From Bacillus sp. ZZV12-4809 (GTDB taxonomy: Bacteria > Bacillota > Bacilli > Bacillales > Cytobacillaceae): DNA of 64,000 nt. The stretch is taken from positions 248,001-312,000 of the forward strand of contig NZ_VCRN01000001.1 of assembly GCF_009849585.1 (NCBI RefSeq). The letters are read 5' to 3'. Positions within the stretch are counted from its first letter, which is position 1. Every line of letters starts with the position of its first letter. Shown in pieces: positions 32,838-40,610 of the stretch. The position numbers and the translations under genes are program-made. The notes below the pieces were generated by a model. The model was given only the letters and a program-made list of their open reading frames with translations, searched no databases and was not told the DNA's origin.

Positions 32838-34428
32838 ATGATTCTCCCTCCGCTTCCATCGGAAAAATGATTGTAAAAGAGCTTCCTTCATCCTTGCTTG
32901 TTGAAACCTCGATTGCTCCCCCGCCTTTTTCTGCAATTTGCTTGACGAGGTAAAGTCCGTAGCCTGTCCCGCCAGATTTATTGGCAGTAAATCCTTTTTC
33001 ATATATCTTTGGCAAAATTGATTCCTCTATGCCGCTTCCGTTATCTTCCACCAGCAGGGCACAAATCTCGTCTGTCTGCTCAATGCTGATATCCACTTTT
33101 CGATCTTCCCGATCGCTATGCTCAAAAGCCCCGAAGGCATTCTCAATGAGATTGCCCAGCAGCAGAACAAAATCATGGTGATCCAGCCGGTCCGGAAACT
33201 TCGCCAGACTGCTGTTAGAGTCGATGACGACTGTAATGCCCAATTCCTTGCCGCGCCGCACCTTGCTTAATAGTAGACCTGCAATGGCATCGTTCCGGAT
33301 ATTATCACTGAGGAAATTCGAGAGGGTTTCCTGCTCTTCAGAAGCGTCGAACGTCAGCTTTAATGCTTGATCCGCTTTCCCGAGCTGAATCAGACCGGCA
33401 ATGGTGTGAAGCTTGTTCATATGCTCATGATTCTGCACCCTGAGCGCCTCTACAAAGCTTTTCACTCCTGTCAGCTCTTCAGCCAGCTTCGTGACTTCTG
33501 TACGGTCCTGGAAGATGGCTACCGCTCCGATCTTTTCATTGTCTTTCCGGATCGGAATTCGGGTGCTCAGTATGACCTTGCCGCTCACTATAATTTGCTC
33601 ATTATAAACGGCGCGGTTGCTCTCCACAATCTCGGGAAGCCTTGTATCTTTTAAAACAGATCTGATTTTTTTGCCTGCGACACGGCCTGCCACATTAAAA
33701 ATTTTCTTGGCTTTGTCATTAAAAATCGTAATATTTTCCTGGTTGTCGATCGCAATTACGCCTTCATTGATCGAATGGAAAGTGGCTGTCCTTTCCTCCA
33801 GCATCCGTTTGATTTCATGTGGCTCAAGCTGAAACATCTGCTTTTTAATATGATTGGCGAGCATTAAAGAGCCGATCAGACCGAATATGAGCGTCAGCAG
33901 AACAATGATACTGATTTCATCTTTCAAATCTGCGATTATTTCGGTTATGGAAGGGATCTTGTTGCCGACTGCCACCACACCGATTTGGTTGAGGTTTTCA
34001 TCCTTGATCGGGATAAACGCGCGGATAAAGATGCCTGCTTCTCCCTCTGCCTTGGAAAAATAAATATGTTCGGCAAATGCGGGCTTTTCATCCTCGCCTG
34101 CAGATGGCTTGCCGATCAATTCCCTGACCGGATGAGAATAGCGGATACGCTCCATATTCATGATCACTATATAATCTGTTTCATTAATAATGCGAATTTC
34201 CTCTGCAACTTTGTTGACCGTCTTCCAGCCCTGCGGCTGCAGGATCCCCTTTTTCACATCTGACAGCTCTGCCACCGTTCTGGCAGTATTCATCGAGCGA
34301 ATTCTCAGTTCTTTTTCTTCCTGCTCCTGGATGTTAGCAATCACAACCATCCCGCCAATCAATAAAGAAAAAATGACGACGGCATAAGAAAGAATGGTAA
34401 TCTTCCAGCGGATGGGCATCTGATTCAC
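32827..34428 (-). CDS. dctS: Sensor histidine kinase for C4-dicarboxylates
   Basis: A 533-aa CitA/DcuS-type kinase. Span 1 (about 12-32), an extracellular PAS/Cache sensor (35-170), span 2 (175-197), a cytoplasmic PAS (215-325), a short dimerisation helix with QNHEHMNKLHTIAGL (phospho-acceptor His near 337) and an HATPase domain with ENAFGAFEH, VEDNGSGI and GTGYGLYLV. The start is GTG at 34428 behind GAGGGA. It overlaps dctR by 11 bp and is divergent from dctB by 82 bp, the genes that form the DctB-DctS-DctR sensing system in B. subtilis. Confidence 0.9.
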   Translation of the reverse strand: MNQMPIRWKITILSYAVVIFSLLIGGMVVIANIQEQEEKELRIRSMNTARTVAELSDVKKGILQPQGWKTVNKVAEEIRIINETDYIVIMNMERIRYSHPVRELIGKPSAGEDEKPAFAEHIYFSKAEGEAGIFIRAFIPIKDENLNQIGVVAVGNKIPSITEIIADLKDEISIIVLLTLIFGLIGSLMLANHIKKQMFQLEPHEIKRMLEERTATFHSINEGVIAIDNQENITIFNDKAKKIFNVAGRVAGKKIRSVLKDTRLPEIVESNRAVYNEQIIVSGKVILSTRIPIRKDNEKIGAVAIFQDRTEVTKLAEELTGVKSFVEALRVQNHEHMNKLHTIAGLIQLGKADQALKLTFDASEEQETLSNFLSDNIRNDAIAGLLLSKVRRGKELGITVVIDSNSSLAKFPDRLDHHDFVLLLGNLIENAFGAFEHSDREDRKVDISIEQTDEICALLVEDNGSGIEESILPKIYEKGFTANKSGGTGYGLYLVKQIAEKGGGAIEVSTSKDEGSSFTIIFPMEAEGESYGG

Positions 34429-34510
34429 AAGGGGTCCCTCCCTTCTGTCTTTACGGATAGAATTCTTGTAAGTATGATAACATTAATAGTTTTTAAAAAG
34501 GAGGATTCAC

Positions 34511-35557
34511 ATGAAAAGCTATGTTCTCCTTGCCGGTTCGGTTTTGCTGCTGGCTGCCTTTTTGGGCTATCGAAGCTTTTTTCCAGGGGAAGAGATTCCC
34601 TACGATGATGACCAGGAAGGGCTCAAGGAGCAAATTGTCTTTAAATTCAGCCATGTTGTGGCAGAAAATACGCCGAAGGGCCTTGCAGCTCAACGGTTTG
34701 CAAAGCTTGTCGCTGAAAAATCGGATGGCCGCATTAAAATAGAAGTCTTTCCAAACGGCAGTCTCTATTCTGATATTGAAGAAATCAATGCGTTAAAGGA
34801 GGGGCAGGTTCACTTTATTGCTCCCTCCACGTCCAAGCTTGGCATGCTTTCCCTGCAATGGGGTGTGCTCGACTTGCCGTTTGCTTTCCCTTCGCGCGAA
34901 GCGGCTCTGGAAGGCTTGAACGGGGATATCGGCAGGCAGCTGCTGAATTCTCTTCAAGGGGCCGGCCTTAAAGGACTCGCCCACTGGCCAAATGGATTTA
35001 AACAGATCACCTCGAATAGAGGGCCCATACAAAAGCCGGAGGATCTGAAAGGGCAATCCTTCCGAATCATGCAAAGTGATGTGCTATCGGCCCAATTCAG
35101 CCGCTTAAAGGCAAAGGCTGTCCAGGATTCCTTTAATTCTACTTACAAGCTGCTGGAAGAAGGTGAAGTGGATGGCGAAGAAAACACGATTTCCAACATC
35201 TACTCTAAGAAATTTTATAACCTGCAGCAGCACATGACAATCAGCAATCATGGCTATCTTGGATATGCGGTGATGATGAGCAATAAGGTTTGGAATGAGC
35301 AGAGTGAGGAAACCAGGAAAATCCTGCTGGAGGCTATGGAAGAAACAACTGACTGGAACAGCCGGATGGCTTTTGACATGAACGAAGAACTGCTAGAGAA
35401 AATCAGGCAGAATTCTTCCATTCAGATTCATGAACTCACACCGGATGAAAAACAGCAATGGCAAGCCATGCTGGACCCGGTCTATGAAGACTTCTCACAT
35501 GACATTGGGAAGAACCTGGTGAGAAAAATGAAAGAGCTGCGGGCAGAATACGAATGA
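34511..35557 (+). CDS. dctB: C4-dicarboxylate binding protein (TRAP DctP-type, sensor accessory)
   Basis: A 348-aa extracytoplasmic solute-binding protein with an N-terminal signal anchor (MKSYVLLAGSVLLLAAFLGY). It shows the TRAP DctP fold: FKFSHVVAENTPKGLAAQRFAKLV, KIEVFPNGSLYSD, and the late conserved segment VQDSFNSTYKLLEEGEVDGEEN. RBS AAAAAGGAGG. There are no TRAP membrane subunits next to it. In B. subtilis DctB acts with DctS as co-sensor for C4-dicarboxylates, and its position divergent to dctS supports that here. It faces a palindromic repeat that may act as terminator. Confidence 0.87.
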   Translation: MKSYVLLAGSVLLLAAFLGYRSFFPGEEIPYDDDQEGLKEQIVFKFSHVVAENTPKGLAAQRFAKLVAEKSDGRIKIEVFPNGSLYSDIEEINALKEGQVHFIAPSTSKLGMLSLQWGVLDLPFAFPSREAALEGLNGDIGRQLLNSLQGAGLKGLAHWPNGFKQITSNRGPIQKPEDLKGQSFRIMQSDVLSAQFSRLKAKAVQDSFNSTYKLLEEGEVDGEENTISNIYSKKFYNLQQHMTISNHGYLGYAVMMSNKVWNEQSEETRKILLEAMEETTDWNSRMAFDMNEELLEKIRQNSSIQIHELTPDEKQQWQAMLDPVYEDFSHDIGKNLVRKMKELRAEYE

Positions 35558-35583
35558 AAAGGTGACAATGAAGAGATTGAAAA

Positions 35584-35634
35584 GGTGACAGGCACCTATA
35601 CCAGTTCACTAAACTGGTATAGGTGCCTGTCACC
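35584..35634. repeat. GTGACAGGCACC palindrome, copy 2
   Basis: A 23-bp perfect stem (35584-35606 with 35612-35634; arm GGTGACAGGCACCTATACC) with a CACTA loop, followed by CCCTTTTTT. It lies between the convergent dctB and methyltransferase genes, where it can double as a terminator. A partial AAAAGGTGACA copy lies just before it at 35557. Confidence 0.92.
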
Positions 35635-35643
35635 CCTTTTTTG

Positions 35644-36837
35644 TTACAGCTTCTGTATAAATGCTACTTTAAGATAGTTTCCTTCTTTGAATTCCTTGAT
35701 GGTGCGGAAGTCTTCCGGGAGGGTGAATTCCTCAAGGATTTTGTAGCTGTCCCCTGTCTGGGCGAACGCCTTTTTGATAAAGTCTTTGAATTTTTTCATG
35801 CTGAATGTGCTGCAGTTGGATGATGCCACAATGATTCCATCCTTTTCTGTGATCTGGATGGCCTGCGCGAGCAGCTCTGGGTAATCTTTTCTCGCACTGA
35901 ATGTATGCTTTTTGGAACGGGCAAAGCTTGGAGGGTCCAGGATGACCATATCAAATTTCAGCTGCTTCCGCACTGCGTATTTAAAGTAGTTGAACACATC
36001 TTCCACAATGATATCCTGTGCCTCATGATCAATGCCGTTAACGCTAAACATTTCAATCGTTTTGCTTTTGCTGCGGTTGGCAAGATCGACACTGGTTGTC
36101 TTCACGGCTCCCCCTAATGCGGCAGCCGCTGAGAAAGCGCCGGTATAAGAGAACGTGTTCAGAACCGTTTTTCCGGCGGCATACTTGTCCCTGATTGTCT
36201 TGCGGACATGCCTCTGATCAAGGAATACACCTACCATGGCACCATCATTCAGATAAATGGGGAATCTGATGCCATTCTCCTTCACGATCAGCGGAAAAGA
36301 TGCTCGTTCTCCTTCTATAAAATCATCATCCTCGATATACGTGCCTTTTACAGCAAACCGTTTCTTTTCGTACAGTCCTTTAACATCAGCACTTTTCATC
36401 AATGCCTGAATCACTGTATCCCTGAATGAATAAATGCCTTCACTGTACCAGCTGATTACATAAAAGCCATCATAAAAATCAATCGTGATGCCTCCGATTC
36501 CGTCTCCTTCCCCATTGAACACCCGGAAAGCGGTTGTATCGGGATCATGGTACAAAGCTTCCCGCCTTTCCAGTGCTTCTTCGAATTTTTTCGCAAAAAA
36601 TGCTTCATCGAAGGTTTCCTGAGGATTTCGGGAAAGAATCCAGCCTCTGCCTTTATTCTGCTTCCCATAATACCCTTTGCCGATAAACCGGCCGCTCTCA
36701 TCAGTCAATTCAAAGACCGCACCCTCTTCGATGTTCTTCGGAATCCGCTGCACAGACTCCTCTGTCACAAGCGGATAACCTTCCCGAAAACTATTCCTAT
36801 ATCTAGGAGCCGCAATTAATTTGATAGCATTCCTCAT
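35644..36837 (-). CDS. rlmI: Class I SAM-dependent rRNA methyltransferase (RlmI/RlmK-like)
   Basis: A 397-aa protein with an N-terminal PUA domain (about 5-80, ending GKGYYGKQNKGRGWILSR), a middle EEHEE-type domain, and a C-terminal Rossmann methyltransferase with VLNTFSYTGAFSAAAALGG (SAM site), VILDPPSFARSK (DPPxF catalytic motif) and SSNCSTFS. E. coli RlmI methylates C1962 of 23S rRNA (m5C); Bacillus homologues such as YwbD share this layout. I use ATG 36837 with GGGTGA just upstream, rather than the in-frame TTG at 36849, which has no RBS. The exact rRNA position modified is inferred. Confidence 0.84.
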   Translation of the reverse strand: MRNAIKLIAAPRYRNSFREGYPLVTEESVQRIPKNIEEGAVFELTDESGRFIGKGYYGKQNKGRGWILSRNPQETFDEAFFAKKFEEALERREALYHDPDTTAFRVFNGEGDGIGGITIDFYDGFYVISWYSEGIYSFRDTVIQALMKSADVKGLYEKKRFAVKGTYIEDDDFIEGERASFPLIVKENGIRFPIYLNDGAMVGVFLDQRHVRKTIRDKYAAGKTVLNTFSYTGAFSAAAALGGAVKTTSVDLANRSKSKTIEMFSVNGIDHEAQDIIVEDVFNYFKYAVRKQLKFDMVILDPPSFARSKKHTFSARKDYPELLAQAIQITEKDGIIVASSNCSTFSMKKFKDFIKKAFAQTGDSYKILEEFTLPEDFRTIKEFKEGNYLKVAFIQKL

Positions 36838-36886
36838 AAATTCACCCAATCATTTTGTTAGTATAGCTATCATTGTAACATTAAAA

Positions 36887-36935
36887 GTGACAGGCACCTA
36901 TACCAGTTCGGTGAAGTGGTATAGGTGCCTGTCAC
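36887..36935. repeat. GTGACAGGCACC palindrome, copy 3
   Basis: Arms at 36887-36908 and 36914-36935 (GTGACAGGCACCTATACC) pair over 22 bp with one mismatch and a CGGTG centre. It sits between the CoA-transferase stop (36945) and the start of the methyltransferase gene, both leftward. Confidence 0.92.
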
Positions 36936-36944
36936 CATCTATTT

Positions 36945-38492
36945 TCAGCAGAAGCTCCACTGTGGAACAGCAGCAGCAGCTGAAGCTGACGCTGTTTCTT
37001 TCAGCATAGTTCCGTTTTGGGCGAAGTCTGTGTGCCAGGAGAGGGCCTTTTCCAGTATGTGCGGTGTCTGGCCGCCTCTTGTGAGGGCTTCGCGGTAGTA
37101 GTCGCGAAGCTGGTCACGGTAGAGCGGATGTGCGCAATTTTCGATGATCAGCTCGACGCGCTGCCTTGGAGCCAGCCCGCGCAGATCTGCATAGCCCTGT
37201 TCTGTGACGATTACATCGACATCATGCTCGGTATGGTCAACATGGGAGACGAATGGGACGATGCTTGAAATCTTGCCGTCCTTGGCAATGGATTTTGTCA
37301 CGAAGATCGCCAGACGTGCATTTCTGGCAAAATCGCCTGATCCGCCGATGCCATTCATCATTTTTGTTCCAAGTACATGGGTGGAGTTCACGTTCCCATA
37401 AATATCGAGCTCCAGTGCGGTATTGATCGAAATCAAGCCGAGGCGGCGGATGATTTCAGGATGGTTGGATATCTCCTGCGGACGCATAATTAAGCGGTCC
37501 CTGTACCGGTCGAAGTCCGCAAAAACCTCTTTCATTTTTTCATCTGATAGAGTGATAGAACAGCAGGACGCAAAGTCCACCTTTCCGGCATCCATCAAGT
37601 CAAATACCGCATCCTGCAGCACTTCTGAATAGACTTCCAGATTCTCAAACTCAGAATCGAGCATTCCATGAAGCACGGCATTTGCCACAGACCCAATGCC
37701 CGACTGCAGAGGTGCCAGACTTTTCGTCAGCCTCCCTGCTGCAATTTCCCCGCGGAGAAACTGAAGCAGATGCTGAGCCATGATGGCGGTCTCTTCATCC
37801 GGCGGCACGATTGTCGAAGGAGAGTCCTGCTGGTTCGTGAACACGATTCCCCTCACCTTATCCAAATCCACTTTAATTCCCGGCGTGCCGATGCGGTCGT
37901 CAGCTTTCGTAAGCGGGATTGGATCCCGTTCTCCTTGCCTGCCAGGTTCATACAAATCATGCAGGCCTTCCAGCTGTGTGGATTGAGCCAGATTGATTTC
38001 GATGATGATATGTCTGGCGTTTTCCGCGAAAGACAGCGAGTTTCCGATTGAAGTAGACGGGATGATCAAGCCATCCTCCGTAATAGAAACCGCTTCCAAA
38101 ATAGCGAAATCAATAGGATCCATGACATTGGCGCGCACAAGCTCTGCCGTGTGGGATAAATGCTGATCGATAAATAAGAAATCCCCCTGGTTAATGCTTT
38201 TTCTCATAGTTGGATCAGCCTGAAATGGAAGCCTCTTTCCCAAAATCCCCGCTTCCGCAAAAAGCTTATCCACATCAGATCCCAAAGATGCCCCAGTATA
38301 CACATTCACTTTAAAGCTTTCATGTCTGGCCCGGTCAGCCAGTGCAAATGGTACCGCTTTCACATCACCCGCACGTGTAAAGCCGCTTAGCCCCAGAGTC
38401 ATGCCATCCTGAATCCAGGATGCTGCTTCTTCTGGTGTAACTACCCTGTCATGCAGGCGGCTGTCGCGAATCCGGTCTAATTGTTTATCCAT
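36945..38492 (-). CDS. Acetyl-CoA hydrolase/transferase family (succinate:acetate CoA-transferase type)
   Basis: A 515-aa class I CoA-transferase. The catalytic Glu lies in EVYSEVLQDAVFDLMD (compare the YTEVLQD of AarC). The CoA/oxyanion glycine loop is KMMNGIGGSGDFARNA, and DVIVTEQGYADLRGLAPRQR is the C-terminal family signature. These enzymes interconvert acetyl-CoA and succinyl-CoA (with free acetate or succinate) or hydrolyse acetyl-CoA. The start is ATG 38492 with GGGGAGGAG 6 bases upstream, not the earlier 38528 ATG. A LytTR regulator gene precedes it by 132 bp in the same direction. The exact CoA acceptor is inferred. Confidence 0.87.
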   Translation of the reverse strand: MDKQLDRIRDSRLHDRVVTPEEAASWIQDGMTLGLSGFTRAGDVKAVPFALADRARHESFKVNVYTGASLGSDVDKLFAEAGILGKRLPFQADPTMRKSINQGDFLFIDQHLSHTAELVRANVMDPIDFAILEAVSITEDGLIIPSTSIGNSLSFAENARHIIIEINLAQSTQLEGLHDLYEPGRQGERDPIPLTKADDRIGTPGIKVDLDKVRGIVFTNQQDSPSTIVPPDEETAIMAQHLLQFLRGEIAAGRLTKSLAPLQSGIGSVANAVLHGMLDSEFENLEVYSEVLQDAVFDLMDAGKVDFASCCSITLSDEKMKEVFADFDRYRDRLIMRPQEISNHPEIIRRLGLISINTALELDIYGNVNSTHVLGTKMMNGIGGSGDFARNARLAIFVTKSIAKDGKISSIVPFVSHVDHTEHDVDVIVTEQGYADLRGLAPRQRVELIIENCAHPLYRDQLRDYYREALTRGGQTPHILEKALSWHTDFAQNGTMLKETASASAAAAVPQWSFC

Positions 38493-38560
38493 GTTGCTCC
38501 TCCCCTTTGCCATGGTATATATCATCATTTTACCCGGATAAAAAGGGAGCCAGGACTTTT

Positions 38561-38590
38561 TCGGTTATGTTACGGAATATTCGGATAAAA
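38561..38590. promoter_or_regulatory. Three decamer direct repeats, candidate LytTR operator
   Basis: TCGGTTATGT, TACGGAATAT and TCGGATAAAA follow each other without gaps between the LytTR regulator gene and the CoA-transferase gene. LytTR proteins bind short direct repeats spaced by about one or two helical turns. This makes it a candidate site, but the match to the published LytTR consensus is loose. Confidence 0.4.
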
Positions 38591-38624
38591 CAGCAAATTA
38601 CCAAGCTGAAACAGAAAGAATTTT

Positions 38625-39269
38625 CTAAAAACCAAGCAGTTTCCTGAAATAGCTGGAATAAGACTGGCTGACCGGCACCCGGTCCCCGTTTTTCATGACA
38701 AGGAGAAAGGTGGAATGCGAGTCAGGAAAGATCTCCTTTATTTGATTGACATTGACAATAAATGAACGATGGCAGCGGATGAAACTGTCCTTCGGCAGCG
38801 AATACTCAAAATCCTGAAGCGAATATTTGTGGGTGCCTGAATGGCCGCCGGTATGTACATATGTCTTCTTATCCTTTGCCTCAAGGTAAACAACCTCTGA
38901 AAAAGGAATAGGAATCCATCCATCATTTGTTTTCATCGTCACAACCGATTTTCCATCCGTTAAAGCCGGAGAAATAGCCGTTACACAGCCTTCAAGCTTC
39001 CCTTCATGCAAAAAAGGCACGGCCATGCCGTGATACGGAACACCAAAGACATCACGGTCAATAAACTCCGATACTCTTTGCTGTGTCCCTAATGCCTTAT
39101 AGGTGATGGTTCCTTCCTTCACCCTGTCACCCGGCCTGATTTTTAAATCGATGCGCTTGCTCGGCCGGTAATAGATATATTCACTCTTATTGGAAACCGC
39201 AATGGAAATCTCATCGGAAAACAGCTCTCCAATTACATCCAGCAGCGATACAACTGTAATGCTTTCCAC
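38625..39269 (-). CDS. LytTR-domain transcriptional regulator with N-terminal sensor
   Basis: A 214-aa protein. The C-terminal LytTR DNA-binding domain (about 115-214) has PFSEVVYLEAKDKKTYVHT and FIRCHRSFIVNVNQIKEI. The N-terminal 105 residues are not a receiver: they start ESITVVSLLDVIGELFSDEISIAVSN and continue YHGMAVPFLHEGKLEGCVTA, a PAS/GAF-like sensory style. The start is GTG with AAGGTG upstream. The downstream CoA-transferase gene is the obvious target. A one-component sensor of a metabolite such as acetate is possible, but speculative. Confidence 0.8.
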   Translation of the reverse strand: MESITVVSLLDVIGELFSDEISIAVSNKSEYIYYRPSKRIDLKIRPGDRVKEGTITYKALGTQQRVSEFIDRDVFGVPYHGMAVPFLHEGKLEGCVTAISPALTDGKSVVTMKTNDGWIPIPFSEVVYLEAKDKKTYVHTGGHSGTHKYSLQDFEYSLPKDSFIRCHRSFIVNVNQIKEIFPDSHSTFLLVMKNGDRVPVSQSYSSYFRKLLGF

Positions 39270-39407
39270 GTTTTCTCAGCACCTTTCATGATGATGGCTG
39301 TTTCCTATTCTACAAGTTTTCACAAGGGGTTTCACTTAATTTCTTATCATTGCCGAAAAGGCACCGGCATAGAATAGAGAAGGTTAGGGGTAAAGGAGGA
39401 TGCTCGC

Positions 39408-40052
39408 ATGCTGATTCGCCATCAGATGGTGGATAAAAAAGATGTTAAGTTTTGTGATGAGACCTTTAATTTGGAAAAGGCTCTGCAGTTTTTAAATCAA
39501 ACCGGCTACCGCTGTGTCCCTATTCTGGATGCCACACATACAAGATTTGCAGGCAATATTTATAAGGTCGATATTTTAGAATATAAAGAGAATCATTCTT
39601 TGGATGAACCGATTACAGTTCTGGCTAAAGACCAGCAGACTGTAATAAATGAGGACGACTCTTTCATGAAGGCCTTTATCACGCTGAAGAGATATCCTTA
39701 TCTCCCGGTTGAGAATGATCATGGCCAGTTTGTTGGGCTGCTGACACACGCAGCCGTACTTGAACTGCTGGAGGAAGCGTGGGGGCTGAACCGCGGCAGT
39801 TATACACTGACTGTGGGCAGCTATGGTACACAGGGTACCTTGAAGAAGATGACAGGCATAATCAGCAAGTACAGCGATATCCAGGGTGTTATCTCACTGG
39901 ATTCATCCAACTTCCATGTCAGCTTGATCCGCCGTGTCCTTTTTACATTGCCGAAGCATACGACAGAAGAGACATTGGATAAAATCAAGAAAGAACTGGA
40001 TGCAAATGGCTTCCGTGTGATCGGAGTCGAGTGTCATAATGGAGAATGCTGA
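39408..40052 (+). CDS. cbpA: CBS-ACT protein, probable cyclic-di-AMP receptor CbpA
   Basis: A 214-aa soluble protein with two CBS motifs (about 5-60 and 70-128; TGYRCVPILDATHTRFAGNI and KRYPYLPVENDHGQFVGLLT) and a C-terminal ACT-like domain (138-214, GTLKKMTGIISKYSDIQGVI). This CBS-CBS-ACT order is that of Listeria CbpA, which binds c-di-AMP, and differs from the CBS-only DarB/CbpB. RBS AAAGGAGG. It is monocistronic and divergent from the LytTR gene. The ligand is inferred from the family. Confidence 0.75.
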   Translation: MLIRHQMVDKKDVKFCDETFNLEKALQFLNQTGYRCVPILDATHTRFAGNIYKVDILEYKENHSLDEPITVLAKDQQTVINEDDSFMKAFITLKRYPYLPVENDHGQFVGLLTHAAVLELLEEAWGLNRGSYTLTVGSYGTQGTLKKMTGIISKYSDIQGVISLDSSNFHVSLIRRVLFTLPKHTTEETLDKIKKELDANGFRVIGVECHNGEC

Positions 40053-40061
40053 TTACAGATG

Positions 40062-40094
40062 AAAAGCCGTTCCATGATGGAGCGGCTTTTTTTT
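40062..40094. terminator. Terminator after cbpA
   Basis: AAAAGCCGTTCCA and TGGAGCGGCTTTT pair over 13 bp (one G-T wobble) with a TGA loop, followed by TTTTTT. It overlaps the last codon region of the convergent membrane protein gene. Confidence 0.87.
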
Positions 40095-40548
40095 ACCGGT
40101 TATTCCGGTGGAAGAATTCCTGGTACCCATATATAATCCAGGCATAAGAGGTGAAGAACAGGAAAATATGAATGGGCTTAAATTTTTCGAGCTTGTACAA
40201 TTTAAACTTTTCATACAAGTAATTTAGCGGGTATGCAAACAGAAGATCCATGATTGCATTTACTGCCAGGTACTTCTTAAAACTGCCAAAAGTGAAATGG
40301 AAGATCCAGAGGGTCCCGATAAAAAATGGCCCCAGTATGAAGGTTAGATCATTAAGCAGCTTCTTGAAGTGCCCTCCTTCCACTGTCCACCATTTAAAAG
40401 GGATAGCCAGTGTGCTTAAAATAAACACTAAAATACCTGCAAAAACAGAAACTGTCGAGAATTTATTGAATGACTTTTTAGGCAGAAAAACGATTGTCAT
40501 CCAGGGTATAACCAGATGCATCAGCCTTATCACAGTTGTGGCTTTCAT
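40093..40548 (-). CDS. Four-span membrane protein of unknown function
   Basis: A 151-aa membrane protein with hydrophobic segments at about 8-22, 33-50, 68-86 and 92-108, and a further one near the C-terminus (128-143). Motifs: VFLPKKSFNKF, KWWTVEGG, ILGPFFIGTLWIFHFTFG. It resembles unnamed Bacillus membrane proteins. The ATG follows AGAAGGGGG, but this RBS lies in the 3' arm of the terminator hairpin of the upstream lhgO operon, so readthrough mRNA would mask it. Function unknown. Confidence 0.7.
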   Translation of the reverse strand: MKATTVIRLMHLVIPWMTIVFLPKKSFNKFSTVSVFAGILVFILSTLAIPFKWWTVEGGHFKKLLNDLTFILGPFFIGTLWIFHFTFGSFKKYLAVNAIMDLLFAYPLNYLYEKFKLYKLEKFKPIHIFLFFTSYAWIIYGYQEFFHRNNR

Positions 40549-40551
40549 TAA

Positions 40552-40591
40552 AAAATCCCCCTTCTTCCATATTATGGTTTAGGGGGATTTT
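40552..40591 (-). terminator. Terminator of the lhgO operon, overlapping an RBS
   Basis: On the minus strand AAAATCCCCC and GGGGGATTTT form a 10-bp stem followed by TTAATG. The second arm contains the GGGGG ribosome binding site of the gene starting at 40548. Confidence 0.78.
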
Positions 40592-40610
40592 AATTATTCT
40601 CCGATCTTTA

